Assembly: GCA_026545765.1 (NCBI GenBank)
Contig: CM048844.1
Coordinates: 57,756,932-57,820,931, forward strand
Origin: Plantago major
Taxonomy: Eukaryota; Streptophyta; Magnoliopsida; Lamiales; Plantaginaceae
Direction: 5' to 3'
Length of the DNA stretch: 64,000 bases
Shown here: in pieces, positions 47,775-59,600 of the stretch
How positions within the stretch are numbered: position 1 is the first letter of the stretch
Layout of the letters: every line of letters starts with the position of its first letter
Translations under genes and position numbers: made by a program
The notes under the pieces: model-generated
What the model was told of the DNA's origin: nothing
What the model saw: the letters and a program-made list of their open reading frames with translations, nothing else
The model's database searches: none

Positions 47775-48552
47775 CTCTTTATATAGTGTATGGATTGGTG
47801 TTTGAAAGAGATTTGATTCAGTAATTCTTTGCAGAAAAACTTAATCTTGATTTGCAGAGATTGTAGAAGGTTTGCAGAGAATCAAGAGAAGGTTTTGCTA
47901 TTTTTGTGTAAGTCGGAATTTTGGATTAGGCGAAAGTGATTTCTTTTGCCAAAATCCTATATATATAGCAATAGAATCTCAACAGACAAATACATACAAA
48001 TTGATTTTGTGTGTACGTATCTGTGACTTGCAAGCAGGCGTGAGCAAAAGCTAGTTCGGCATTAAATGCAGAGTGGGTTTTGTCAGAATTTTTACAGTCC
48101 ACTATTTACTGTGAATTAATTTCCACCGTATAGATCAAACGCTTAATTTCATCAAGGGTCACCATTGCTTCTTCAGCAATGATCACAATCAACAAGTGTA
48201 ATTGTGCCCATTTAATGAATTTTGGCTATTAGCTATCTGAATCACGTTTTTGTATGACCAAGAACACTGTTTGCATCTGAATCTGTCTTATACTTAGGAT
48301 TTTTCCAAGTTTTTCATCAAGATAGAAATAATGCGAATTTCAAGAGAGTAGTTGACTGCAGATAGTTGTACTATTCTCCTTTGTGTTCCCCGTTTATAGA
48401 GTGATTCAGATATCTGAGTTCCGCCTCGTAGATCTTAAGTCATCTTTTGCTCTTTAGCCTTTTGACTTCGGATACCCGTTCATTTCTCTTTTCTTCTCGG
48501 ATGCCTGCTCCACTACCTCTTCTCTGGATGTCCGTTCCATTCACGAACTTTT

Positions 48553-49325
48553 TCAGTTCATTGGTAGTTCCATTAGTCCAAGACTATGTCTTAAGGCTAA
48601 GAATCTACTTTCTTGTAGTGGCTTAGTGAAGATATCTACAAGTTGGTCTTCAGTGCCAATCTTGAGTAACTCTATATTGCCTTTTTCAACATGGTCTCTG
48701 ATGAAGTGATGTCTAACATCAATATGCTTTGTTCTGGCATGAAATTTAGGATTTTGTGTAATTGCAATAGCACTTGTGTTGTCACAGAAAATGGGAGTTT
48801 TCTCTTCATCGAGTCCATAGTCTTTAAGTTGTTGTTGTATCCACAGAATTTGTGTTGCACAACAACCAAAGAAGAATATATTCACCTACGTGGTAGAAGT
48901 TGCAATTGAGTTTTGCTTCTTGCTAAACCACGAGATAAGTCTAGTACCTAAACCCAAGTTCACGAGGTGCTTTTCCTATCAAGCAGTGATCCAGCATAAT
49001 CAGCGTCTGAGTACCCAGCTAAACTCAATCCGCTTTCTTTAGGATACCACAATCCTACATCTACTGTACCTTTTACATACCTTAATATTTTCATAGCAAT
49101 GTTGTAGTGTGTTTGCATCGGATTTGTCTGAAATCTAGCACACACTCCAATGGCATATTGAATATCAGGTCTACTTGCAGTGAGGTAATGTAGTGAACCT
49201 ATCAATTTCCTATACTTATGTTCTTCAACACTCTTGTCTGATTCAGTATAGGTCATTTTGGTTCCAATGCTCATAGGTATCTTAGCATTCTTTTCAGAAG
49301 GCTTAAGATTGAATTTTGTGAGCAT
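48553..49325 (-). pseudogene. Copia B RNase H
   Basis: 49325-48960 has RKLIGSLHYLTASRPDIQYA and YSDADYAGSLLDRKSTS; then a frame-broken stretch; then 48885-48553 with GCCATQILWIQQQLKDYGLD, IFCDNTSAIAITQNP and ARTKHIDVRHHFIRDHV, ending in a stop. These are the successive conserved blocks of Copia RNase H, which removes the RNA strand during reverse transcription. Stops between 48960 and 48885 inactivate it. Confidence 0.85.
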
Positions 49326-49343
49326 ATCTTTTGCATACTTTGT

Positions 49344-50100
49344 TTAACTAATGAATATTCCATCATTGAGTTGCTTGACTTGCAATCCTAGAAAATAATT
49401 CATTTCTCCCATCATGCTCATCTCAAACTTACTTTTCATGAGATTTGCAAAGTCATTACAAAGTTGCTTGTCCTTAGATCCAAATATGATGTCATCAACA
49501 TATACTTGAACTAAGAGTAGTTTCCCATCATGATTTAAGGTAAATAAAGTTTTATCAACTTCACCTTTCTTGAAACCACTTTCTAGAAGGTATTTGGCCA
49601 AAGTGTCATACCATTCTCTTGGAGCCTGTTTCAGTCCATACAGAGCTTTCTGTAGTTTATAGACCATTCTACTTTCTGAGGAAACTTCAAAGCCAGGTGG
49701 TTGCTCAACATAAACTTCTTCTGCAAGTTCACCGTTTAAGAATGCACTTTTGACATCCATCTGATAAACTTTAAAATCTTTATGAGCTGCAAAGGCTAGA
49801 AAGAGTCTTCTTGCATCCAATCTGGCAACTAGTGCATATGACTCATCAAAATCTAAGCCTTCAGTCTGGGTAAATCCTTGGCAACCAATCTTGCTTTGTT
49901 TCTGGTTATTTCACCAGATTCATTCATTTTGTTTCTGAAAACCCATTTAGTTCCAATCACAGATATTCCTTCCACAAATGGAACTAGTTTCCAGACTTTG
50001 TTTCTCTCAAATTGATCCAACTCTTCTTGCATTGCAGAGATCCAGTCTTGGTCTCCTAATGCTTCTTCTATATTTTTAGGTTCAATTTTTGAGATGAAAC
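49344..50100 (-). pseudogene. Copia B reverse transcriptase
   Basis: The domain begins near 50060 (ALGDQDWISAMQEELDQFER, GTKWVFRNKMNESGEITRNK), shifts frame near 49870 by one lost base, and continues with QMDVKSAFLNGELAEEVYVE, ALYGLKQAPREWYD and the catalytic YVDDIIFGS. A TAA at 49341-49343 (CAA expected) separates it from the connection to RNase H. Copies RNA to DNA in the particle. Confidence 0.88.
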
Positions 50101-50289
50101 ATCCAAAGAGAGAATTAGCATTTTCAGCTATTGCTCTCCTAGTGCTAACACCTTGATTAATCGGTCCAATCACATCTTTTGCAGGATGATCCTTGATCCA
50201 TCTCATCATAGGTTTAGTGTTAGTAGGATCAATATCCAAATGATTTGAATGTGAATCACTGGGATTTTGATTTGATACTTTTTCAGTAT

Positions 50290-50960
50290 CTAAGACATTT
50301 TTCTCCTCAGAAGGGCAATTAATGTCTGACACTTGTTCAGCGTTTGAGCTATCTGGAACATGTCTTTCAAAGAGATTGTTTCCAGAGATAGCTTCATGAT
50401 GAACATGGAGATTTTGGATTGTTTCCCCATCTGACATGCAGAACAGATACCATCCTTTCTGAAAGATGTTTTGGGAAGGCCAACCACTAACTCTTTCTTG
50501 GCAAGTTTGTTCAGAGTTTTGAAGTTCAAGTGACTCATTCTTTTGTGCCATAACCAGTGCTCTTATGTGTGACCAGATTGACTCACCATGAGATATTCTT
50601 CGCCATGGCGTATGCCCAATCGCAACATTAAGATCGCTTTCGCCGAAAGCAACCAAGACTGTCTGCTTTGACTTATTGTCAATTAGTTTGCAGTATTTTG
50701 CTTTGAATTTTACAGTAAAACCTTTGTCTGCAAACTGGCTCATGCTAAATAGATTATATTTCAAATCCTTAACATGTAATACGTCAGTGATTGTTAATAT
50801 TCCCAATTTGACGTTGCCAAATCCCAGAGAGGGATTTAATTCTCCTCTAGCAAATCTGATATCTGGTCCTGTGTTGCAAGCTTTGTAATCGACCAGATTT
50901 GCTTTGTCTCCTGTCATGTGCTTTCCGCATCCACTATCAAATAGCCATTGTGCTTTAGTC
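50290..50960 (-). pseudogene. Copia B protease and pre-integrase region; integrase core missing
   Basis: WLFDSGCGKHMTGDKANLVD near 50950 holds the protease DSG. Beyond it come DVLHVKDLKYNLFSMSQFAD and the zinc-binding pre-integrase block with NKLAKKELVVGLPK and CSACQMGKQSK near 50430. At about 50420 the sequence jumps straight to pol linker sequence (LFERHVPDSSNAEQVSD), so the DDE integrase domain of roughly 300 residues is absent. A frame shift also lies near 50560. Confidence 0.8.
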
Positions 50961-51017
50961 CAGGAAGCATTCGCACAACAGGAAATGGAGATTAGGTTCT
51001 CAATTTACATTGAACCA

Positions 51018-52380
51018 TCAGACTAAACAATCTTCCAAGAGGAATCCATTTTGAATGAATTTCCTTGGAACATTCTTTTGTCTGATAGGAACATAAGGAG
51101 GAATTCTAATTGAATGATTATCATTATTAAGAATTATTTTCTTCCTTGGTGTGTTCCTAGGTGCTCCATTTGGTGCTTTCAGATACCTGTCAGGTTTCTG
51201 AGTTTGCTTTTCAGCAAACTTAGCTTTCCTTGCCAGATTTCTTCTATCCCTAGCATTCAGATTTTCAGTGGCTTGATTCAACTTCCACTTCTGATAATTG
51301 CTTTGAGCAATTTTAGCCTTTAGCCATCGTTCTTGCTCCTGTTTGTATTCATGAGCAAGTTGTTTCCCGATGCCTTTATAGCCAATACCGTTTCGAGCAC
51401 TTGAAGCTATCTGAGATCTTTTCTCAGCAGCTTTGCTAGTCTCTGGTTTATCCAATTTCTTTCCAGAAAAAGTGACATGAGAGAATTTGCCGCCTCGCAA
51501 TTCTACCCTTTTGAGAGACATAATCGCTGGGTGTTTACACTTTTCAGTGTTGTGTTTCTTTTCAGAGACGTGCCCAACAGTTTTGTTTTTGACTTGTTTT
51601 TCCCACAAAGGTTTAGTCGCAACTGCCTTTCCTATGTCAACAATCTTCGTCTTCTGTCCGATACTATAGATTGCATGGGAACCATCTTGCTGAGTACTTA
51701 CAAATGTTCTTCTTTCCTCACTCTTATTCAGAGTGATAGAACAATCTGTCTGTGTATTTAGCCCAAGTCCTTTCTTTTCTGAAGGATCTCTTAAGTAAGA
51801 TTGTACTTCAGTAAGAGTGTCACTAGCTTTGGCATATGATTGAAAAGATAATTCTTTCTTTTCGAGTTCCTTGTTCTCAGAAAGAAGATCTTCATATTTC
51901 TTTCGTAATTCAGCCATTGCTTCTTTATGTGACTTTTCAGTCTCAGATATCTGAGCTTTGAGAAATGCATTTTCAGCATCCTTTTTCTCAGATAACTTAA
52001 CTAATTGAGAATTTTCCTTTGCAAGAGAATTCTTTTCTTCTTCAAGATTTTCGGCTCTAGCTCAGATCATTAGAAATTCTCTTTCATAGATGTCAAGATC
52101 TTTCCTGAGATTTTCTAGATCTTTTATTTCTTCTTCATCACTTTCATAAGTATAACAAGAAGTATGTGTTACCTCATCAGCCATAAGACAGATTTCTATG
52201 TTAGAGATGTCTGGACCGTCAATCTCAGCAACTCCACACATTTCATTCTTCTTGAGGCCGAAGTCGATTATATCATGAGTAACTCCACATAATTCTGGTG
52301 ATGGTAAGGTTGAGTCATCTGAATTGTCATCTTGAATCTCTCAAAGTCTAGAGCATCCAGTTGAGTTTGATTTTCTTTCT
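51018..52380 (-). pseudogene. Copia B gag-pol linker, coiled-coil-like
   Basis: A 299-codon open stretch (51018-51917) starts MAELRKKYEDLLSENKELEK, with heptad-like charged helices, followed by a Lys/Arg-rich part (RRNLARKAKFAEKQTQKPDR). Upstream to 52380 similar helical sequence is frame-broken. In Sireviruses an extended region lies between the gag zinc knuckle and protease and mediates self-assembly; that role is inferred. Confidence 0.6.
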
Positions 52381-52387
52381 TTCTTGA

Positions 52388-53492
52388 TTAATAAAGCTTT
52401 ACGCTTCTTCTGAAGATTCTTCTATCTTTCTTGTCACCTGTCCTTAGTTTGTTGAAGGCAGGACAATCCTTCTTGAAGTGACCCGGTTTCTGACAATAGA
52501 AACAGATATCATTTCCAATTTCTACTGTCTCAGTACATGATGCTTTCTGAGCTGGCTTGTTCAGCGAGCTTTGCATATTTTTGTACTGGTGATAGTTTGA
52601 GCCTAGATGCTTTTTCAGCTTCTCTTTGGCTTTTCTTCTCTCAATTTCTCGACTGACATATTTGCTCATTTGCTTTGCAGCAAGAGCATCCTCAGTCTCT
52701 TCCTTGCTTTTCTTCTTTTCAGAAGTTCCTTGAGCAACTAGAGCAATATTCTGCAACTTTTCAGTTGTTTGTTCTGTTTGTGTTGTCTCATAATCAACCG
52801 TAGCAAGATGTGAGACGAGTTCCACTGGAGTGATATTTGGCATTCCTTGGTTAAAATAAAAGAATTTAGTATGCTCCCAGTTGTGGTTAAGACTTCTGAC
52901 AATAGTCTTAATCTTTTCTGATTGGGACTTATCTGTTGCTTTCCCCAAGTTCTGCCATATCACTCATGAGAGTGGTAAATCTGAAATCAAGTTCTTCCAG
53001 AGTTTCAGTGGGTCCTTGTTTGAAATTTTGAAATTTCAACTTGAGAACTTCGAACTTGTTTTCTTTGGTTTTCTCAGTTCCGGCACAGATTTCTTCAATC
53101 AGTTGCCAGGCAACTTTCGCCATTTTAGCACCCCACAGTTTACACTGTATGTGCTTAGGTGTTGATCTGATGATGATATTACGAGCTTGACCATCCAGAC
53201 GATTTCTCTTGGCATCTTCCGATGTCCAGAGTTCTCTGGGCTTTGGTTCGTAAATAACTTGACTAGTAGATCTCCCACTTGTTGACGCATCAGTTTGTGA
53301 AGATCCTTCGCTTTGGTCTCTGTCTCTACCATTAGAAACCTCCATGACTTGTTTAAGTTGTTGAATAACTATTGGGCCATTCTTTATCACTTCGATCATT
53401 TCGTCACTTATGGCTTCAAGGTGGAGCATCATGTTATTTTTCCATTTCTCGTAGTTCTCTGGTTTGAGAACGGGTGCATCACTCAGAGACAT
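52388..53492 (-). pseudogene. Copia B gag
   Basis: Start MSLSDAPVLKPENYEKWKNN at 53492; the gag core HIQCKLWGAKMAKVAWQLIE and FKQGPTETLEELDFRFTTLM follow. A small deletion near 52935 shifts the frame to 52388-52963, which ends with an intact zinc knuckle CFYCQKPGHFKKDC. A second in-frame Met 21 bp upstream (53513) exists, but MSLSDAP is shared with element A, so I chose it. Confidence 0.85.
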
Positions 53493-53595
53493 TCGTGCAC
53501 ACTTAACACACAAATTAAATAGTCCTCGAAAATGGACAAAGTTCCTTCACCTATCTGGGGATCTAGGTTCAGTGCAGAAGGCTTGTGAACCTCCT

Positions 53596-53607
53596 GCTCT
53601 GATACCA
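53596..53607 (-). promoter_or_regulatory. Primer binding site of element B
   Basis: Minus strand tggtatcagagc, complementary to initiator tRNA-Met 3' end, two bases from the 5' LTR end at 53610. Confidence 0.92.
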
Positions 53608-53609
53608 CT

Positions 53610-55255
53610 TGTTGGTCCAGATAACGACAAAGTAAAAGACTAGAGGGGGGGTGAATAGTCTTTTAAAACTTTTGTCGATAAAAACTATTTCTCAGATATC
53701 TGTGTAGATATCTGATACTTAGATTCAGAGCGCGGAAGACTTAAGATAGATAAGTGCAGAAACAGTTAAAGTGTGTGTGTGTGTTGTTGAAATGTAAGTA
53801 CAGAAAAGTAAATAACAGCAAGTATAGTGGTATCTAGAGGTATGTAATCCTCCAACTAATCCACTTTGGTCTTCCAAAGACCTAGAATTCACTAGAATAG
53901 ATAATTGAGGTCACCTTACAAAAATCCTATTCTAAGATTCCTTAAACAAATGGTTCCCAACCAAATGTTCCCCCAGAGTTGTTCCCCGGCTTTTACAGAC
54001 AAGTACTTCTGCACTCGAAACCTTTTGAGCTATTCCTAGCTTCCCAAGCTAAGTACTTCGTGCTCAATAACCTTGAGTTATTCCTTAGTTTCTCAAACTA
54101 AGTACTTCTGCATCCACGCCAGTGATGGTGTTGGTTTGAGTTGTCAGATGAGCTTCTTTAATAACTTTTCAGTTAATCAGATAGCTCTGTGAATCAAGTA
54201 TACTTAATACACTTTTCAATGTATGGTATCTTGTTATTTTTACTGACCCAAGTCTTAGATAAATGTTCTAGAGAATGAATCTCAGATACTTGATCTTTCA
54301 ATTCAACTCTTTCACAGATAGCTGTGCTTGTTTAGGATCAGGACACTTAGAACTTTAGTACTACTTAAGATCAGAAGCTTTGGTCGCAACAGAAAGCTTT
54401 GAGAGTAAGTAGTTTGCTTGAGAGTTTAAGATATGTGTTCAGTGTAAGTTCTTCAGGTTGTGTAGTGTGTCTTCTCAAGCAGTCTAAGTGTTGATATTTA
54501 TAGATGAATTTGAGTGCCGTTTGAATAGTATCCGTTAGGCTTAAATCAAATTCAAACTATTGATATCTCGTATATAATCTTGTAGTAGGTTTGTCTTCTT
54601 CTTCGAAGCTACCGTTGCTTTTGTTCGAACATCTCCGTCTGTGCATTTAATGCATTGTATACTTTTGTCCTCAGAGTGCCAACGGAACTATGCTTTGTAT
54701 CAGAGACAACCTTGATCAGATTTCTCTGATTCTTTGCACGTTCTTATCTTTAACTTCAGATACCACTTTTATTGAAACAACTTTGTTTGCAATATATATA
54801 TATATTTCTTTTTCAGAAATGTGGTTAAAGCTCAAGGTATCTGAGAATAGATATCTGTGGACACTTTCCTTGTTTTCAGATAGACCTTTTATTTCTCAGA
54901 TATCTCTTGTGACACAGTTTGTTTAAAACTATTCGTGTCTTCAAGATATCCGCCAAGGTATCCAGAAACTGCTTTCGATAATCTTGTGCAGTCTTCAAAT
55001 CTTCAATGTCGTTGAACTTGTTCTGCTTGGATGTCTTCTTCTTGGTCTTCTCTTCATAAAATAAAAATTACATTTTGAGACCTAACATCCTATACAAGAT
55101 TAGCTAGACTATCATACTTAGTGGGTTTCCTCTTTTACAATGTTCAAGTGAACCAAGAGTACTAATCACCTTTCTGAGACTAAGATAAGTCATCATGTTG
55201 TTGATCAAAATCTAAACAGATATTTCTAACAAAATATCTAACAAATTTCCTAACA
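53610..55255 (-). repeat. 5' LTR of element B
   Basis: Runs tgttggtccagataacgaca to ...tttcctaaca. Contains a run of about 7 G near 53645, a GT microsatellite at 53770 and a TATA-like ctataaata (complement of 54495-54503) that would drive minus-strand transcription. Where it differs from the 3' LTR it usually keeps CAG or CTG, in agreement with the third LTR copy at 62331 over most of its length. Confidence 0.93.
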
Positions 55256-56046
55256 GAATTCAAGAGCTTTGTCGCAACTGTAAGCTGAAGAGTAAGTAGG
55301 TTGAAGGCTTGTATGCTTGAATGAATAAGTTCGTTCTGTGCGTAAGTTCAAGGTATCTTTCAAGCATTCTAAGTGGTGATATTTATAGTTGAATTTGAAG
55401 CCGTTTGAATAGTATCCGTTAGGCTCAATTCAAATTCAAACTATTGATATCTGAAAATAGTACTATAGAAGACGCTGTCTCATTTTAGACATTTCCTCTT
55501 TTGTTCAGATGTCTCTGTCTGCGCATTTATTGCATTGTACTATTTTTGTCCTGTAGTGCCAACGGAACTATGCATGCTTTCTAAAGCATTGCATGTCCCT
55601 TTTCAGAGACCTTTACATCTCCAGATACCTATTGAAACATTGTTTCCCAGAAACATAGTTTTATCCAAGGTATCTGAGTGTAGGTTTCTGTGGGCACTTT
55701 TCCTCGTTCAGAAACCTTGTGTTCTCAGATATCTTTTGCAAAACTTGTTTATTGAAAAACACTTATTTCTTTAAGATATCTGGACATAGGAATATGATCT
55801 GATCAATTTCCTTCGTCTTTAGCAATCTTGTGCAGTCTTCAAATCTTCAAATTTGGTGAACTCTCCTGCCGGATGCCTTCTTCTTGGTCTTCTTCAAAGA
55901 TATAAAAGTTACATTCAGAGACCTAACATCCTATACAAGTTTTGCTAGACTAACATACTTAGTGATTTTCCTCTTTTACTAACCATCGTTTTGAGCTAAG
56001 ATAAGTCATTAGGTTGCTGATCAAAATCTAAACAGATATTCCTAAC
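55256..56046 (-). repeat. Right LTR of element A, second part
   Basis: Begins with the second copy of gaatt and continues caagagctttgtcgcaact, exactly where the left LTR of A continues at 37320. Ends ...cctaaca at 56046. A short deletion lies near 55980. A minus-strand TATA-like sequence is the complement of 55380-55388. Confidence 0.9.
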
Positions 56047-56183
56047 AAATCAAGCTCCAAAGATCAATCAATGTCAAAGTATGAATCTAGGAGTTTTTAT
56101 GAAAAACTAGGTTAAAAGAAGTATGAAAGAATAATCCCAAAATCCTAACGAAAAGGGGAAAATTCGGAACTGAAGGAAACGCG

Positions 56184-56439
56184 TCTCGCCGCGGCGAGTC
56201 TTCTGTTATCGCAATATATATCTCTCGCAGTTTCTCGCCGCGGTGAACTCCAATCCCAGAATTCATGTGCCATTCGCATAATTTCGCCGCACGAACTTCC
56301 CTTGATGGATTTTGTAGTCGCCTCGTAAAATCTCGCCATGGCGAGCTAAATTCTTCGCCGCGGCGAACTCCTCTTCAGAATCCTGGATGTTCACTCGAAA
56401 AATCTCGCCGCGGTGAGCCAATTCCTTCGTCGCGGCGAG
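56184..56439. repeat. Array of tCGCCGCGGCGa palindromes
   Basis: Seven related palindromic or near-palindromic units occur in 256 bp: 56184-56198, 56233-56245, 56282-56294, 56331-56345, 56353-56367, 56403-56417 and 56426-56439. The core is tcgccgcggcga with single-base variants (tcgccatggcga, tcgccgcggtga). The surrounding DNA is AT-rich and non-coding. Confidence 0.85.
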
Positions 56440-56697
56440 GACACCCAATCTTCAAGGTCGATTTTTCTACTTCAAGTAATTCGACACCATCTTCAAGTGC
56501 ACCTTTGGATTACAATCTCTTCACTTGATTGACATCCAGCAAAGTCATCTTTTCTCCAAATTGTACCTAAAGAACAAAAACCTACAAAAACACAAACAAA
56601 ACACCAAACATAAAAGCGCACAATAACACTATAAAACTAGGAATAAAGACTAACAAAGACCGCTAAAAAGGACCAAATGAGACTCTAAATTATAGTC

Positions 56698-57866
56698 TCA
56701 TAAAAAATGAAGGTTAGAATAATCAAAGACCACACCATGTCCTGGTGTCATATGTTCAGTGTTCCAGAAACACTGGTTCATGTCATTGTCCCCGAAGAAT
56801 ATTTTTTGCACTGGTTCAGTGTTTTCACAACACTCAGAGTCTCGAAAATCTGCAAAGAAAATTTCTTGAGCAGATTCAGTGTTCCCATTACACCAAGCAT
56901 CATAATCTTCATCAAGTTGAACAGATGAGTGTAAAGCTGTGGTTTCCACATCCCCATCAGTCGGAGAATCTGAATCTTCAGTACCTGCATTATCTTCACT
57001 CACACATACCCAATAAGCACCTCCCTTCTTACGAAGGGTGTTAGCACATTCGTTAGCAAAGTGAACATAACCTTCACATGCAAAACACTTCTTTTTCTTT
57101 ACTTGCTCAGCTTCATCTGCATAAAGTTCCTTGTAAGCTTGTTTGACAATCGATTTTGATGAGTTCCTACTAGAACTTGCTTTAAATTTGTCTTTAAGAC
57201 TACTTTTCTTAAAACGTTTGACCATAGCATTAACAAGCCAATTATCCAAATCTTCTTCATTATTCTCATCATCAGATAAGTCAGAAGTTTTACTTTGAAG
57301 AACAACACTTTTATGTTTGTTTACACCAGATGGTTGATTATTCATAGACAACTCATAATTTAAAAGAATGTTCATCAAAGTTTCCAAGTCCATAGTTGAC
57401 AAATTGTGAGCAGTTTCAATAGCAACTATTTTCATCTCATATCTACTAGATATAGTTCTAAGAGCTTTAAAAACCATCTGCTTGTTAGAAAAAGGATCTC
57501 CAAGTAATTGACTCTCATTAGCAATATCCATTAACTTTTCAAAATACTCGGTGATAGTTTCATCATCCCCATTCTTAAGTTTTCAAACTTACTATTAAGC
57601 AATTGAGATTTAGAAACTTTGACACTTGCATCACCCTCACAGTGCTTTTGAACAATATCCCAAGCAGATTTAGCAGTAGTGCATGATTGCATCAATTTAA
57701 ACATATGATGATTAACATTAGAAAATATACAGTTGATAGCTTTTTCATGAAGAGTAGCATCACTTACCTCACCTGGCGTGTATGCGTTTTCTGGTTTACG
57801 CAAAACATCTTTGTCCTTATTAGGTTCCAACATGGGCATCTGATATCCTTCAAGAGTACTAAGCAC
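56698..57866 (-). pseudogene. gag of another Ty1/Copia family
   Basis: 57866-57531 holds ATLHEKAINCIFSNVNHHMF and CTTAKSAWDIVQKHCEGDAS, the UBN2-type gag core. One lost base near 57560 shifts the frame to 57531-56698, which contains YEMKIVAIETAHNLSTMDLE, a Lys-rich part and a CCHC-type knuckle CFACEGYVHFANEC, then an acidic repeat-bearing tail (CxxNTE.AQ(E/K)IFF, three times) to a stop at 56698. It differs clearly from the gag of elements A and B. Its own LTRs were not found. Confidence 0.8.
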
Positions 57867-57927
57867 CTTTCTGAGCTAAGATAAGTCATTAGGTTGCTGA
57901 TCAAAATCTAAACAGATATTCCTAACA
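57849..57927 (-). repeat. Terminal scrap of a SIRE-like LTR
   Basis: agagtacta through ...gatattcctaaca matches the LTR end of element A. Only about 79 bp are present, ending exactly at the LTR border and abutting Gypsy integrase sequence at 57928. Confidence 0.8.
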
Positions 57928-59272
57928 ATGAGTTTAGGAACTGAACCATGGTTTGCTGATATAGTTAACTATTTAGCTACCAATACTGTTTTGCCTAACT
58001 TGTCAGCCTCCGAAAAGAGAGATTTTGAAAAACAATGCAGGCAATACATTTGCGATGATCCGAACCTTTTTAAGATAGGTGTTGATGATGTACTCAGGAG
58101 ATGTGTACCAGAAACAGAGCAAGAAAGCATCCTACGCTTTTGCCATGAGATGGAATGTGGAGGACACTACAGCGGTAGGAAGACTGCATACAAAGTGTTC
58201 AATGCAGGATTTTTATAGCCTACAGTGATGAAAGACGCCCAGGTCTTCTATACCCGTTGTGATCGATGCCAGCGTACTGGTAACATTGATAAGAAACAGG
58301 AGATGCCACAGACTGGTAATCTAGTGGTTGGGCCGTTTGATGTTTGGGGGATCGATTTCATGGGTCCATTTCCCCTTAGCGTTGGTTATGAATATATCTT
58401 AGTTGCAGTATATGTGACTAAGTGGGTAGAAGCCATTTCTACTAAAACTAATGATGCTCCTGTTGTTACTATGTTTCTTAAGGATATATTTGCGCGATTT
58501 GGTACCCCTCGCACAATCATAAGCAAGGGGGAAAGCATTTTGTGAATCGGTTGTATGCAGGTCTGATGAAGAGATATGGTGTGTACCATAGAGTAGCCAC
58601 TCCGTATCACCCACAGACATCTGGTCAAGTAGAAGTTAGCAACCGACAAATCAAACAGATTCTGGAGAAAGTGGTGCGTCCCAACAGGAAGGATTGGGTT
58701 GAGAAGCTGCCTGACACCTTATGGGCATACCGCACCAGTTACAAGACAGTGATTGGCACCACTCCCTACCGGCTCGTGTATGGAAAAGCTTGCCATCTGC
58801 CTGTAGAACTAGAGCACATGGCTCGTTGGGCAATTTCAGAGCTTAATATGGATCAAGACACAGCAGGCGAGCAGCGACTCCTGCAGCTATCTGAGCTAGA
58901 TGAGCTGGGATTGAATGCTTTTGAGAATGCCAAGATATATAATGAGAAGACCAAGAAGTACCATAAGCATAACATCATCCGAAAGTAGTACCTGGTAAAA
59001 AAGCTCTATTATTCAATTCACGTTTGAAATTCTTTCCAGGTAAACTTCGAACCCGTTGGGATGGACCCTTCAAGATAGTCTCGGTGGCTCCTCATGGATC
59101 CGTAGAACTCCAAGACTTGGGAACCAGAGATACATTCAAGGTGAATGGGCAGCGAGTCAAGCCATATGTGGAATCTGTTGACTTTGCTAGAGAAATTGAA
59201 GACTTCTACTTGCATCTGGAAGAAGGCGAAGAAGGGTCTTGTGCTGAAATGAATACTGGCCAGGTAAGTTAA
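57928..59272 (+). pseudogene. Ty3/Gypsy integrase (Athila/Tat-like), broken
   Basis: Begins inside pol with PWFADIVNYLATNTVLP, then the zinc-binding H2C2 module ([30 protein letters not shown]) and the catalytic core ([37 protein letters not shown] holds the last catalytic Glu). Breaks: TAG at 58216-58218 where Tyr-Trp is usual, an extra base near 58530 that destroys the region of the second Asp, and stops at 58986-58990. The C-terminal part (LRTRWDGPFKIVSVAPHGSV) continues to TAA at 59272. This enzyme inserts element DNA into chromosomes; the copy is dead. Confidence 0.9.
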
Positions 59273-59479
59273 GGTAAGTAGGTTAGTTTAGATTTTGTTT
59301 TTCTTTATTGTTTTATGTTGTCTTCGTCCAGTCTTAGTTGAATTAGTGGACTTTAAAGTACCCAAAAATTGTGCAAATATCAAGTTTTCTTAGTTCCGAG
59401 TGATTTTGCGATGCTAATTGTCAATTAGCAGGGCAAAAAAAAAAAAAAGGACCTCGGATTCAATTTCGCGACAACTAAG

Positions 59480-59600
59480 TGCTTGGAATATCACTTGCAT
59501 CGCCAGTTACTCGCCTGACATCGCCAGTTACTCTTCGAAAGTAACTGGCGTACGCCAGGCGGGAGACTGGCGTCGCCAGTCACCAATTTTCGCCTATATT
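59480..59600. repeat. Cluster of CTGGCGNCGCCAG-type palindromes
   Basis: Repeated catcgccagttac, agtaactggcg, tacgccaggcg and actggcgtcgccagtcac make a set of inverted units in about 100 bp. The same words recur at 61270-61410. Confidence 0.75.

Larger units (their letters stand above)
40290..55255 (-). mobile_element. Ty1/Copia element B, SIRE-like, 14,966 bp
   Basis: Two LTRs of 1645-1646 bp, a polypurine tract, an initiator-Met primer site and a 5-bp target duplication gaatt (40285-40289, 55256-55260) define the element. Minus-strand order is LTR, gag, a coiled-coil-like region, protease, pre-integrase, RT, RNase H, about 6.6 kb of extra sequence, LTR. The gag-to-pol order, long LTRs, iMet primer site and extra 3' coding capacity fit the Sirevirus (Maximus) lineage. 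The integrase catalytic core is missing and all frames have lesions, so it cannot be autonomous. At 15 kb it is large for Copia. Confidence 0.93.
36459..56046 (-). mobile_element. Ty1/Copia element A, truncated, SIRE-like, hosting element B
   Basis: Reading on the minus strand: right LTR (56046 to 39696, split by element B), primer binding site, leader, gag, the start of pol, then an LTR at 38116-36521 followed by leader-like DNA to about 36459. Only about 1.6 kb of internal sequence survives. The element shares LTR ends (tgttagga..ccaaca), primer site and gag with element B but is more diverged. Element B inserted into its right LTR at 40289/55256, so A is the older insertion. Confidence 0.85.
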
